Numbered from the stretch's first letter, positions 56,434-64,000 are shown. The stretch is 64,000 nt of DNA from Achromobacter sp. RTa (GCF_000757485.1 NZ_JPYO01000006.1:49468-113467), one strand, 5' to 3'. Translations and numbers: made by a program. The notes: generated by a model not told the origin, from the letters alone.

Positions 56434-56452
56434 GCCTAGGGCGGTAATTTAT

Positions 56453-56458
56453 GTATAC
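56453..56458. promoter_or_regulatory. GTATAC element at the TauE/SafE promoter
   Basis: GTATAC at 56453-56458 is followed by GGTAGTCTATCC, 20 bp upstream of the permease start, in the AT-rich divergent region 56434-56660. It resembles the 53003 element around its core only, so it is a weaker operator candidate. That region also holds AGGGTAATTCCCT at 56508-56520, a near palindrome. Confidence 0.4.
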
Positions 56459-56610
56459 GGTAGTCTATCCATGATTCGAGCGTAATGGTCGAACCAGGTG
56501 GAAATTTAGGGTAATTCCCTGATTTATTGATTTTATTCAAGGATTTTTAAGAATTATCGCTTTCCCTAGGCACCGCATATTTTGATTGGTATAGCTCGAA
56601 ACGAAATATA

Positions 56611-56616
56611 GTATAC
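56611..56616. promoter_or_regulatory. GTATAC element at the large-transporter promoter
   Basis: GTATAC at 56611-56616 lies 45 bp before the transporter start. Read on the minus strand it is GGTATACTAT, sharing GGTATAC with the element at 53002. It is a candidate GntR site. Confidence 0.4.
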
Positions 56617-56660
56617 CGATTGTGGCGACCCAACAGCCACGCCTACAAGGGGAATCGCGC

Positions 56661-58193
56661 ATGCAATCGGACGTAGTGCTCAACGCTGCTCATTGGATGT
56701 ACCTATTCAGCGTGGCCGCCATCATCCTGACGATGATCCTGCGGGCCAATGTGGTGGTGCCGTCGGTCATAGGCACTTTCCTGGTGGTGTTCGCCATCAC
56801 CGGCAGCCCCATCAGCGCGCTGATAGGCATCTTCTCGGCCAGCTTCGTGGCCGCCAAGGAGCTGTTCAATATATTCCTGGTGATCACCTTCATGACGGCG
56901 CTGCTCAACGCGCTGAAGACCCTGCAGGCGGACGTGCGCATGGTGCAGCCGTTCCGCCGCGTCATGCGGGGCGGGCACTCCTCGTTCCTGATCATCGCCC
57001 TCTGTACCTATGTGATCTCTCTTTTCTTCTGGCCCACTCCGGCGGTGCCGCTGGTCTCCGCCATATTGCTGCCCGCCGCCATCGCGGCCGGACTGCCGCC
57101 GCTGGCGGGCGCGATGGCCATCGCCATCGCCGGCCAGGGCATGGCCCTGTCCTCGGACTATGTGATCGGCGTGGCGCCGAGCATCAGCGCCAAGGCCGCG
57201 GGGGCGGCGGTCAGCGCCGCCATGGTGGCCGACCGCGCGCTGGTGCTGTCGCTGATCACTGGCGGCGTGGCGCTGGTGGCCGCCTACCTGCTGGTCCGCA
57301 AGCACATTGTGGCAGCCGATCCGGCGCTGCTGTCGGCCTGGCAGGCGCGCGCGCAGGACGGCAGCCTGGCGAGCATCGAACATTCGGGCTCGTTCGACAA
57401 GGCGGAACTTGCGCGCGGCACCATGGGCGCCGATCCGGCCCTGCCCAGCGAGCCGCAGCTCAGTGCAGAGGAGCGCCGCCGGGTGCGCTGGTCCAAGACT
57501 TTCGCGGTCGTGACGCCGCTGGCCTTCCTGGGCGTGATCGCGGTGATGGTGTTGCCGCGCCTGTTCCCGTCCCTGCCCGCGCTGCGGGGCGGCGACGCGG
57601 CGGCGCTGGTGGGCGGCGTGGCCTTCGTCGTGATGATGCTGGTCACGCTGGCGGCGGAGGGGCCGCGCAAGATGCTGGACGTCTGTCCGGAGCATGTCAC
57701 CGACGGTTTCGTGTTCGCCTTCAAGGCCATGGGCTCCGTGCTGCCGATCGCGGGCTTCTTCTTCGTCGGCGCCAATGAAACCGCCGCGCAGATCCTGGGC
57801 GTGCCCCAGGCGCAAGCCCCCGGGCTGCTGTTCGAGGTGATCTCGGCGGGGCAGCATCTGATACCCGAGAACCATTTCCTCGTGGCCTTCGGCGTGCTGC
57901 TGGTCGGCATGATCACCGGCATCGACGGCTCGGGTTTCGCCGGCCTGCCGCTGACTGGCACGCTGTCGGGCGCCCTGGGGCCGGTGGTGGGCGTGGATCC
58001 CGCAACGCTGGCGGCGGTCGGGCAGATGGGCGCGGTCTGGACCGGGGGCGGCACGCTGATCGCCTGGTCCTCGCTGATCGCGGTGGCGGGCTTCGCGCGG
58101 GTGAACGTGCTGTCCCTGGTGCGCGCCCTGCTGCTGCCGGTGTTGCTGGCGCTGTTCGTCTCGACGATCTGCGCGGTGCTGATCTGGCATTGA
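56661..58193 (+). CDS. Multi-pass transporter, ion-transporter superfamily type, probable carboxylate uptake
   Basis: This 510-residue inner-membrane protein has about 11-12 hydrophobic segments, with a hydrophilic loop near residues 215-275. It includes WPTPAVPLVSAILLPAAIAA and IAIAGQGMALSSDYVI, repeated in form as GTDGSGFAGLPL-type sequence later (MITGIDGSGFAGLPLTGTL). Such paired re-entrant patterns suit the ion-transporter superfamily (SLC13/DcuC-like), but I cannot name the family. ATG at 56661 follows AAGGGGA; an in-frame GTG lies at 56622. Its context suggests that it imports the oxidase substrate. Confidence 0.82.
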   Translation: MQSDVVLNAAHWMYLFSVAAIILTMILRANVVVPSVIGTFLVVFAITGSPISALIGIFSASFVAAKELFNIFLVITFMTALLNALKTLQADVRMVQPFRRVMRGGHSSFLIIALCTYVISLFFWPTPAVPLVSAILLPAAIAAGLPPLAGAMAIAIAGQGMALSSDYVIGVAPSISAKAAGAAVSAAMVADRALVLSLITGGVALVAAYLLVRKHIVAADPALLSAWQARAQDGSLASIEHSGSFDKAELARGTMGADPALPSEPQLSAEERRRVRWSKTFAVVTPLAFLGVIAVMVLPRLFPSLPALRGGDAAALVGGVAFVVMMLVTLAAEGPRKMLDVCPEHVTDGFVFAFKAMGSVLPIAGFFFVGANETAAQILGVPQAQAPGLLFEVISAGQHLIPENHFLVAFGVLLVGMITGIDGSGFAGLPLTGTLSGALGPVVGVDPATLAAVGQMGAVWTGGGTLIAWSSLIAVAGFARVNVLSLVRALLLPVLLALFVSTICAVLIWH

Positions 58194-58214
58194 GCCGGCC
58201 GCCAGGCGGGCTGG

Positions 58215-58234
58215 AGGGTCCCTGCGGGGACCCT
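58215..58234 (+). terminator. Rho-independent terminator after the transporter
   Basis: AGGGTCCC at 58215-58222 and GGGACCCT at 58227-58234 form a perfect 8-bp stem with a TGCG loop, followed by TT. It separates the transporter from the aldehyde dehydrogenase unit, implying separate promoters. Confidence 0.65.
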
Positions 58235-58305
58235 TTGCACTTGAGGGCGGCCGCTTGCTGGCCGGCGGACCAGGGGTTTTCACGTATCGCCCTATATTGA
58301 TTAAA

Positions 58306-58318
58306 GTATACAATGTTC
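58306..58318. promoter_or_regulatory. Shared 13-bp element GTATACAATGTTC upstream of the aldehyde dehydrogenase
   Basis: It is identical to the element at 53003-53015, and lies 60 bp before the GTG start of the dehydrogenase gene. TACAAT inside it may be the -10 box. An identical 13-mer at two promoters of one locus is unlikely by chance and points to a common regulator. Confidence 0.6.
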
Positions 58319-58377
58319 CTAAGCCAATCAGCCGTCCTCTTGGCGGCACGCCTGGCATAGCCAAAGGAAGCGCTCCC

Positions 58378-59838
58378 GTGGACGATCTCTCGCAGCAAAC
58401 TTTCCTGAACCACATCGGCGGCGCCTGGGTTCCCAGCGCCACTGGCAAAACGGCGCCCAACGTCAATCCCGCGGATACCTCGGATATCGTGGGCCGTTTC
58501 CAGGTATCGGACGCGTCCGACGCACAGCAGGCCGTGGAAGCGGCGGAGGCGGCGTTCCCCGTCTGGCGCGACATGCCGATCTCCAAGCGCGCCGCAATCC
58601 TGTTTCGGGCGGCCCAGCACCTGGAAGACCATGCCGGCGACATCGCGCGCGAACTGACGCGGGAGGAGGGCAAAAGCCTGGGCCTGGCCAAGGATGAAGT
58701 GCTGCGTTCGGCCCAGACGATCCGGTTCTACGCCGTGGAAGGCCAGTCCTTCACGGGCGAAACCTATCCCAATGACGATCCGGACATGGTGGTCTACAGC
58801 CAGCGCGAGCCGCTGGGCGTGGTGACGGTGATTTCGCCCTGGAACTTCCCCATTTCCATCCCCGCCCGCAAGATCGCCCCGGCACTGATCGCCGGCAACA
58901 CGGTGGTGTTCAAGCCGTCCTCCGATGCCCCCTTGTCGGGTTACCGCCTGGCCGAGGCGTTCATAGAGGCCGGGCTGCCCGCCGGCGTGCTCAACTTCCT
59001 GACGGGGCCGGCCGGCGCGGTGGGCGAGGCGATCACCGGCGCGCGCGCCGTCCGCGCGATTTCCTTCACCGGGTCCACCGCCGCGGGCGAGCAGATCCAC
59101 CGGACGGCCGGGCTGACCACGCGCACGCAGATGGAACTGGGCGGAAAGAATCCGCTGATCGTTCTGGCGGACGCCGACCTGGACCGGGCTGTGGACCTTG
59201 CCGTGAAGGGTGGCTTTTCGCTCAGCGGCCAGGCCTGCACCGGCACCAGCCGGGTGCTGGTGGACAAGCGGGTGCGGCAGGACTTCACCGACAGGCTGCT
59301 GGCCCGGATGAAGGCGCTGACCATCGGCAATGGCCTGGATGGAAATTTCGACCTGGGTCCACTGGCGACGGCCAAGCAGCTGGACAACGTGCTGGGCTAT
59401 GTGGCCCTCGGCAAGCAGGAGGCCACCCATCTGTATGGCGGCGACCGCATCACGGGCGAGGGCTTCGACCGCGGCTACTTCGTGTCGCCGGCGTTGTTCA
59501 CCGGGGTGACGCAACAGATGCGCATCGCGCGGGAGGAGATTTTCGGGCCCGTGATAGCGCTGATCGAGGTCGATGGCTATGAAGACGCCATCGCCAAGGC
59601 CAACGACACCGAGTACGGCCTGGCGGCCGCGATCGCCACCACCGACGCGCGCTACGCGCATCGTTTCGCGCGCGACATCCAGGCGGGCACGGTGAAGATC
59701 AACCGGACCACCACCGGCAACCTGATCAACGCCCCGTTCGGCGGACTCAAGCATTCCAGCACGTCCACGTTCCGCGAGTCGGGACGCGCCGGCCTGGAGT
59801 TCTACACCCAGATCAAGACTGTCTACCGCGCGGGCTGA
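58378..59838 (+). CDS. NAD(P)-dependent aldehyde dehydrogenase
   Basis: This enzyme oxidises an aldehyde to its carboxylic acid. The 486-residue protein starts at GTG 58378, preceded by AAAGGAAG. Conserved residues are the oxyanion Asn156 (SPWNFP), the general base Glu253 (MELGGKNP) and the nucleophile Cys287 (GQACTGTSRV), with the NAD-binding FTGSTAAGEQI. It is closest in feel to semialdehyde/benzaldehyde-type dehydrogenases. Being behind the shared GntR-type element, it likely acts on the aldehyde made by the diiron oxidase. Confidence 0.94.
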   Translation: MDDLSQQTFLNHIGGAWVPSATGKTAPNVNPADTSDIVGRFQVSDASDAQQAVEAAEAAFPVWRDMPISKRAAILFRAAQHLEDHAGDIARELTREEGKSLGLAKDEVLRSAQTIRFYAVEGQSFTGETYPNDDPDMVVYSQREPLGVVTVISPWNFPISIPARKIAPALIAGNTVVFKPSSDAPLSGYRLAEAFIEAGLPAGVLNFLTGPAGAVGEAITGARAVRAISFTGSTAAGEQIHRTAGLTTRTQMELGGKNPLIVLADADLDRAVDLAVKGGFSLSGQACTGTSRVLVDKRVRQDFTDRLLARMKALTIGNGLDGNFDLGPLATAKQLDNVLGYVALGKQEATHLYGGDRITGEGFDRGYFVSPALFTGVTQQMRIAREEIFGPVIALIEVDGYEDAIAKANDTEYGLAAAIATTDARYAHRFARDIQAGTVKINRTTTGNLINAPFGGLKHSSTSTFRESGRAGLEFYTQIKTVYRAG

Positions 59839-59880
59839 CGCCACGCGCTCCCGTCCATTGCAATCGAAGAGGATATCGAT

Positions 59881-60360
59881 ATGAAACAGGTCTACCGCCT
59901 GGAACTTGAAGAAGCGCGCGCCATGGTCCGCGCAGCCATCGCCAAATCGGAAGAGATAGGCGTGCTGGAAACCATCTGCATCGTGGACGACGGCGGTTAT
60001 CCCATCGCGCTGGAGCGTATGGACGGGGCGCGCATCACCGGCCCGCAGATCGCGTGGAACAAGGCATTCACGGCCGCCGGGCACAAACGCTCCACGCATC
60101 TGTTCAACACCCCGCCCAACGGCCCCGCGCTGCCCGGCAACGAGGCATTCGGCATCCAGTGGAGCTTCGACGGCAAGTTTGCGGTGTTCGTCGGCGGTTT
60201 TCCCATCGTGGTGAATGACGAAGTGATCGGCGGCGTGGGCCTGAGCGGCGGCAATGGCGAGCAGGACACCAAGGCTGGCCTGGCCGCATTGGCCGCGCTG
60301 GCGGCGCTATTGGAACCGCGCGGCATGAAAGTGCTGGTCGAGGCGGACATCAAGAAATAG
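59881..60360 (+). CDS. GlcG/HbpS-family protein (DUF336)
   Basis: This 159-residue protein has the GlcG/HbpS fold pattern: LELEEARAMVRAAIAKSEEI, IVDDGGYPIALERMDGA, then a terminal GGVGLSGGNGEQD loop. Members bind haem (HbpS) or occur in glycolate and other catabolic operons (GlcG) without known catalysis. No signal peptide is seen. It lies between aldehyde dehydrogenase and ferredoxin reductase genes (42- and 12-bp gaps), so it is a working part of the pathway. Substrate binding or metal handling is possible. Confidence 0.9.
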   Translation: MKQVYRLELEEARAMVRAAIAKSEEIGVLETICIVDDGGYPIALERMDGARITGPQIAWNKAFTAAGHKRSTHLFNTPPNGPALPGNEAFGIQWSFDGKFAVFVGGFPIVVNDEVIGGVGLSGGNGEQDTKAGLAALAALAALLEPRGMKVLVEADIKK

Positions 60361-60372
60361 GCGAGGCCGGCC

Positions 60373-61383
60373 ATGGCATACCGCGTGCATATCCTGGAAA
60401 CCGACGAGGCGTTCCACGTCGAAGACGGCGAATCCGTGCTGCAGGCCGCGGAGCGCTCGGCGGTGAAGCTGCCGCACGAGTGCACCTTCGGCGGCTGCGG
60501 CACCTGCCGCATCAAACTGGAGTCCGGCGCCGTCGCGTACGACGAGTTTCCGATGGCGCTGACGCCGGAGGAGGCTGCCGACGGCTATGCGCTGGCCTGC
60601 CAGGCCCGGCCCCTGGGCGACCTGTGCATCAGCGTGGCCAGCAGCCGGCAATCGTTTCCGGAGCCGCGCCGCCTGCCCGCCACGATCCACGGCATCGAAA
60701 GGTATTGCGACGACGTCATCCACCTGACGCTGGCGCTTCCCGAACCCGGCCTGGAATACGTGCCGGGCCAATACATGAACGTGGTGCTGCCCGATGGCGA
60801 GACGCGCAGCTTTTCCATGGCGTCCGTGCCCGCAGGCAACCTGGTGGACTTCCACGTCCGCCGCATTCCGGGAGGCCGCTATACCGACCTCTGGCTGGGG
60901 CAGGCCCAAGCCGGCGCCCGCGTGGAGATCGAGGCTCCCCTGGGCGTGTTCAGCTATCACGAGGAAGACTGGCGGCCGCTCATCATGATGGCCACCGGCA
61001 CTGGCATCGCGCCCATCAAGGCCATCCTGGAATCGCTGCTGGACAACGAGGACTGCCCGCCCGTCACCCTTTACTGGGGCATGCGCACCGAGTCCGACCT
61101 GTACCTGCGCGACGTGATCGAAGGCTGGGCCGGGCGCCTGTACGAATTCAATTTCGTGCCGGTGCTGTCGCGCGCGGGGGCGGGCTGGCAGGGGCGGCGC
61201 GGCCACGTGCAGCAGGCCGTCCTGGAAGACCACGAAGATCTGTCCGAGCACGCGATCTACCTGTGCGGAGCGCCGGAGATGATCCAGCAGGCCAAGAGCC
61301 TGCTGGCCTCGCGCGGCGCCAGCCTCGACCACATGTACGCCGACAGCTTCACCTTCCAGCACGCGCTGGCCGTCGCCGGCTGA
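60373..61383 (+). CDS. NAD(P)H-ferredoxin reductase with N-terminal [2Fe-2S] domain
   Basis: This 336-residue electron-transfer protein has three domains in order. A ferredoxin domain has Cys37, Cys42, Cys45 (CTFGGCGTC) and Cys76; an FAD domain has RSFSMAS near residues 150-157; an NAD domain has MMATGTGIAPIKAI and YLCGAPEMI. This resembles the reductases of Rieske and diiron monooxygenases. It can feed electrons from NAD(P)H to the ferredoxins at 53885 and 54522, and hence to the HDO. It is the last gene of the unit and convergent with uspA. Confidence 0.93.
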   Translation: MAYRVHILETDEAFHVEDGESVLQAAERSAVKLPHECTFGGCGTCRIKLESGAVAYDEFPMALTPEEAADGYALACQARPLGDLCISVASSRQSFPEPRRLPATIHGIERYCDDVIHLTLALPEPGLEYVPGQYMNVVLPDGETRSFSMASVPAGNLVDFHVRRIPGGRYTDLWLGQAQAGARVEIEAPLGVFSYHEEDWRPLIMMATGTGIAPIKAILESLLDNEDCPPVTLYWGMRTESDLYLRDVIEGWAGRLYEFNFVPVLSRAGAGWQGRRGHVQQAVLEDHEDLSEHAIYLCGAPEMIQQAKSLLASRGASLDHMYADSFTFQHALAVAG

Positions 61384-61390
61384 GCCGGCC

Positions 61391-61828
61391 CTAGCGGAAC
61401 ACCAGCACCGGCAGGCGGGTGTGCGCCAGCACGCGCTGGGTTTCGCTGCCCAGCAGGAAGCCGGTCATGCCGTGGCGCCCGTGCGAACCCATGATGATCA
61501 GGTCGCAGCCCAGGCTTTGCGCCGCCTCGACGATTGCTGCATGGGGATGATCGTTGACCGTGACGATGGCGTTGCACGGCACCAGCGCGTGGCGCGCTTC
61601 CGCTTCCAGGCCGTCCAGATACGTTTGCGCGTTCTTGCGTGCCTGGTCGGTATGCTGCGTTTGCGTGGTGCCCAGCATCTCGGCCTGGTAGATCAGCAGA
61701 TGATCTTCCGGGATGGCGCGGATGAGCGTCACCGTGGCTCCCATTTCCTTGGCGAAAACAAGAGCACGCTTGAAAGCCGATTCGGACAGGAGCGAGCCGT
61801 CCACGGCGATGAGCAAGTGCTTGTACAT
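61391..61828 (-). CDS. Universal stress protein, UspA family
   Basis: This 145-residue cytoplasmic protein has the UspA fold and the ATP-binding motif G-x2-G-x9-G-S in GSHGRHGMTGFLLGSETQRV. It starts MYKHLLIAVDGSLLSESAF, typical of the family. The role is in stress endurance, perhaps through ATP sensing. It is convergent with the reductase gene (7-bp gap) and divergent from the molbindin gene. Confidence 0.93.
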   Translation of the reverse strand: MYKHLLIAVDGSLLSESAFKRALVFAKEMGATVTLIRAIPEDHLLIYQAEMLGTTQTQHTDQARKNAQTYLDGLEAEARHALVPCNAIVTVNDHPHAAIVEAAQSLGCDLIIMGSHGRHGMTGFLLGSETQRVLAHTRLPVLVFR

Positions 61829-61952
61829 GTTGCCTCTCCTTTAGGAAAAGGAATACCGAGCAACCGCGAATCCAGTATAGGCTCGCGTCCGGCGGCAGGC
61901 CAGTCCCGCATACGGACGAGACGCGGCCCGGCCGGCGCCGCCCCGCCATATG

Positions 61953-61982
61953 CCGATTCCGCATATCGCCATTCGGAATCGG
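61953..61982. promoter_or_regulatory. Inverted repeat CCGATTCCG-N12-CGGAATCGG
   Basis: The two 9-bp arms (61953-61961 and 61974-61982) are perfect inverted copies in the divergent region between the uspA-type and molbindin genes, about 65 bp before the molbindin start. It could be an operator for one or both genes; the regulator is unknown. Confidence 0.45.
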
Positions 61983-62047
61983 TCCTTCTCCGCGGCGCGC
62001 CCGGCCCGTAGGCTTGCCCTACTCGTCATACCTTCAGGAGCCGGACC

Positions 62048-62263
62048 ATGAGCATTCAATCCATCAACGCGCGCAACCAGTTCCGCGGCAAGATCAGGGA
62101 GATCGTCCTGGGACCGGTGGTTTCCGAGGTGGACGTGGACACTCCCGCGGGCATCGTCACGTCCGTGATCACCACGCGCTCCGTGAAAGAACTGGACCTG
62201 CAGGTGGGCACCGAGGTGCTGGCCTTCGTCAAGGCCACCGAGGTGTCCGTCGCCAAGCTGTAA
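62048..62263 (+). CDS. mop: Molybdenum-pterin-binding protein (molbindin, TOBE/Mop domain)
   Basis: This 71-residue Mop/TOBE protein binds molybdate or tungstate as an oligomer and serves as an intracellular store. The start MSIQSINARNQFRGKIREI and the later VTSVITTRSVKELDLQVGTEV, with its KATEV ending, are standard for the family. CAGGAG precedes the ATG. No mod transport genes are adjacent; the molybdoenzyme SorA is encoded about 10 kb away. Confidence 0.92.
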   Translation: MSIQSINARNQFRGKIREIVLGPVVSEVDVDTPAGIVTSVITTRSVKELDLQVGTEVLAFVKATEVSVAKL

Positions 62264-62281
62264 CGCCATAAACGCCACAAC

Positions 62282-62302
62282 GCGGCGCTTCCCCTGCGCC
62301 GC
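62282..62302 (+). terminator. Hairpin after molbindin gene
   Basis: GCGGCGC at 62282-62288 pairs with GCGCCGC at 62296-62302 around a 7-nt loop, then CGTTGG follows. The position, 19 bp after the stop, fits a terminator, though the U-tract is poor. Confidence 0.5.
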
Positions 62303-62387
62303 CGTTGGGCATATATTGTCAGCGCGATATCCGGCTGTTCCCTCCTGGCTTGTGGCGTGATGCTTTGCGATTCACGGAGAACGGAAA

Positions 62388-63773
62388 ATGCGTCGACTGC
62401 ATCGGTGGTTCATCGGCTGGTTATGCCTGGGGCTGGCGGCCTGCCTCCCCGCCACGGCGCAGACCAAGCTGGACAACGCGCAACTGGATCAGCTCATGGC
62501 TCCCGTGGCGCTATACCCGGATTCGCTGCTGTCCCAGATACTCATGGGCGCCACCTATCCCGACGACGTGGCGGCGGCCGCCAAGTGGTCGGCCGGCCAT
62601 GCTTCCGAATCCGGCGACAAGGCCGTCAAGGCGGTCGAGGGCGAGGCCTGGGACCCTAGCGTCAAGGCCCTGGTGGCCTTTCCGTCCGTCATGGACATGA
62701 TGGGACGGCAGCCGGACTGGGTGAAGTCCGTGGGCGACGCCTTCCTGGCCCAACCGGACGCGGTCATGGATTCGGTCCAGCGGCTGCGGGTCCAGGCCCA
62801 GAAGGCGGGCAACCTGAAGAGCACGCCGCAGCAGAAGGTCACCTCCAGCACCGCCAATGACAAGACCGTCGTCGTGATCGAGCCGGCGGATCCGCAGGTG
62901 GTGTACGTGCCCAGCTACAACCCCAGCGTGGTCTACGGCGCCTGGGCCTATCCCTCCTATCCCCCTTACTACTATCCGCCGCCGCCGGGATCGGTGTTCG
63001 CCACCTCGCTGGTGGCCGGCGTCGGCTTCGGCCTGGGCGTGGCCGCCATCAACTCGATGTGGGGCGGTTTCGACTGGGGGCACAACGACGTGGACATCGA
63101 CGTCAACCGCTACAACAACATCAACGTCAACCAGCGCATCGACCGGACCAACGTCAACAACAACAAGGTTGCCTGGCAGCACAACGCGGCCAACCGCGGT
63201 AACGCGCCATATGCCGACCAGGCCAGCCGCCAGCGCTTCGACAGCCAGCGCCAGGCGGGCCTGCAGGACCGCGCGCAGCGGCAGGGCCAAGCCGGCCGCG
63301 CGTCCGGCGCGGCGCCAGGGGCCAGCTCCCGCGATGCCGCCCGCGAACGCGCGGCGCAATCGTTTGAAGGCCGTACCGGCCAGGCCATTCCGGGGCACAG
63401 CCAGCCGGGCGCTGGCCGGGGCGAGGGCGCCGCGGGACGCGGGCAAGGTCAAGGCCAGCGGCAGCAGGCCGGCCAGGGCGCTCGCGAACGGCCCCAGGCT
63501 GGCGCGCAGCACGACCGGGCTTCGGGCATGTCGTCGCAAGACCGCCAGGCCGCCGCCCAGCGCCAGCGCGCGGACGAATCGGCCGCTCGCAACCGGGGCC
63601 GGGCCTCCAACAGCACCAATGCGCTGAGCGACGCAGGCAACGGCGAACGCATGCGGCAGCAGAGCCATCGCAGCGAAATGGGCCACGGCGGCGGCGGAGG
63701 AATCCAGCGCGGCGGCGGGCACGGAGGCGGAGGGCGCGGCGGTGGTGGCGGACATTTCGGCGGCCGGAGATAA
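62388..63773 (+). CDS. DUF3300 domain exported protein with glycine-rich tail
   Basis: This 461-residue protein begins with a signal peptide (residues about 1-24). It has the DUF3300 segment LDQLMAPVALYPDSLLSQIL, then MGATYPDDVAAAAKW and later VVVIEPADPQVVYVPSYNP. A tyrosine/proline-rich stretch (YPSYPPYYYPPPPGS) and an Asn-rich region (YNNINVNQRI) follow. A low-complexity tail has many Gln, Arg and Gly, ending in HFGGRR. The function is unknown; the protein is probably periplasmic or outer-membrane associated. It is normally paired with a DUF2950 gene, as here. Confidence 0.9.
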   Translation: MRRLHRWFIGWLCLGLAACLPATAQTKLDNAQLDQLMAPVALYPDSLLSQILMGATYPDDVAAAAKWSAGHASESGDKAVKAVEGEAWDPSVKALVAFPSVMDMMGRQPDWVKSVGDAFLAQPDAVMDSVQRLRVQAQKAGNLKSTPQQKVTSSTANDKTVVVIEPADPQVVYVPSYNPSVVYGAWAYPSYPPYYYPPPPGSVFATSLVAGVGFGLGVAAINSMWGGFDWGHNDVDIDVNRYNNINVNQRIDRTNVNNNKVAWQHNAANRGNAPYADQASRQRFDSQRQAGLQDRAQRQGQAGRASGAAPGASSRDAARERAAQSFEGRTGQAIPGHSQPGAGRGEGAAGRGQGQGQRQQAGQGARERPQAGAQHDRASGMSSQDRQAAAQRQRADESAARNRGRASNSTNALSDAGNGERMRQQSHRSEMGHGGGGGIQRGGGHGGGGRGGGGGHFGGRR

Positions 63774-63778
63774 GCATC

Positions 63779-64000
63779 ATGGAAAACGGAACTTTCATGG
63801 CTTTCGCCCGTTTGCGCGCGCTGTGCGCCGCATCGGCGCTGGCGCTCGGCCTGGCGGCTCCCGCCGCAGCGCAAAGCCTGTACCCCAGTCCGCAGGCGGC
63901 CGCGGATGCCTTCGTCGACGCCATGGCGACCGGCGACCTCGACGGGCTGGCCAAGGTGCTGGGGCCGAATCATCAGCGGATCGTGCCGGGCGGCGTGGCG
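63779..64000 (+). CDS. DUF2950 family exported protein, N-terminal part (3' end outside window)
   Basis: The 74 visible residues comprise a signal peptide (hydrophobic ALCAASALALGLAAP, AQS cleavage near residue 32) and the start of a DUF2950 domain (YPSPQAAADAFVDAMATGDLD). The start codon at 63779 follows the DUF3300 stop by 5 bp, so the two are co-expressed. The gene continues beyond the window. Its function is unknown. Confidence 0.82.
   Translation, partial: MENGTFMAFARLRALCAASALALGLAAPAAAQSLYPSPQAAADAFVDAMATGDLDGLAKVLGPNHQRIVPGGVA

Noticed and set aside
63480-63773. Gly/Arg/Gln-rich end of the DUF3300 protein as frameshifted sequence
   Set aside because: Low-complexity tails ending in glycine-rich repeats are usual in this family, and the frame stays open to a stop 5 bp before the DUF2950 partner.

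Overview
The window is GC-rich, gene-dense bacterial chromosome with high codon-position bias. The content suggests a betaproteobacterium of the Alcaligenaceae (Bordetella/Achromobacter type): several SBP_bac_5 dipeptide-type ABC operons, a Bug-family solute receptor, many LysR regulators, a complete hut operon with HutC and HutD, SorAB sulfite dehydrogenase, and an LPS glycosyltransferase pair. This placement comes from gene content and recalled protein similarity, not from a search. I see no phage, IS element, CRISPR array, rRNA or tRNA gene.

Layout. 1-7405: the C-terminus of an MlrC-type M81 peptidase, then a tightly coupled dipeptide-type ABC transporter (binding protein, two permeases, two ATPases) and an amidase, probably one uptake-and-hydrolysis operon. 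7371-9955: dkgB with a divergent yafC-like LysR gene and a small membrane protein. 9882-22125: an ornithine-cyclodeaminase-family gene, then a second ABC operon (preceded by a possible 30-codon leader peptide) with an amidohydrolase, followed by an Asp/Glu/hydantoin racemase, a LysR regulator, an N-carbamoylase-like hydrolase and a dihydropyrimidinase/hydantoinase. Together these look like a cyclic-ureide (hydantoin/pyrimidine-like) utilisation locus. 22391-23990: an Lrp regulator divergent from ornithine cyclodeaminase. 24061-30905: a secreted unknown protein, a DUF1059 protein, a DUF697-type GTPase, panB and two probable LPS-core genes. 30951-34495: a 5'-nucleotidase-like lipoprotein and the frmR-adhC formaldehyde operon. 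34683-43067: hutC-hutD and hutU-transporter-hutH-hutI plus a nitrilase-family gene, with a perfect HutC-type palindrome. 43084-52581: MFS exporters, a LysR/Bug/M20 hydrolase/phosphoribosyltransferase group, and sorAB.

53072-61383 is the most novel part. A heme-oxygenase-like diiron oxidase (HDO) candidate with all six expected metal ligands is followed by two [2Fe-2S] ferredoxins flanking a 108-residue unknown protein. Nearby are a GntR/FCD repressor, a TauE/SafE permease, a large anion-type transporter, an aldehyde dehydrogenase, a GlcG/HbpS-like protein and a ferredoxin-NAD(P)H reductase. Two of the transcription units share an identical 13-bp sequence upstream, and the regulator's own upstream region has an inverted repeat of the same half-site. 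I infer a self-contained, GntR-controlled oxidative catabolic system: import, diiron oxidation with a dedicated electron chain, then aldehyde oxidation. Its substrate is unknown.

61391-64000 holds a universal stress protein, a molbindin, and a DUF3300/DUF2950 pair cut by the window end.
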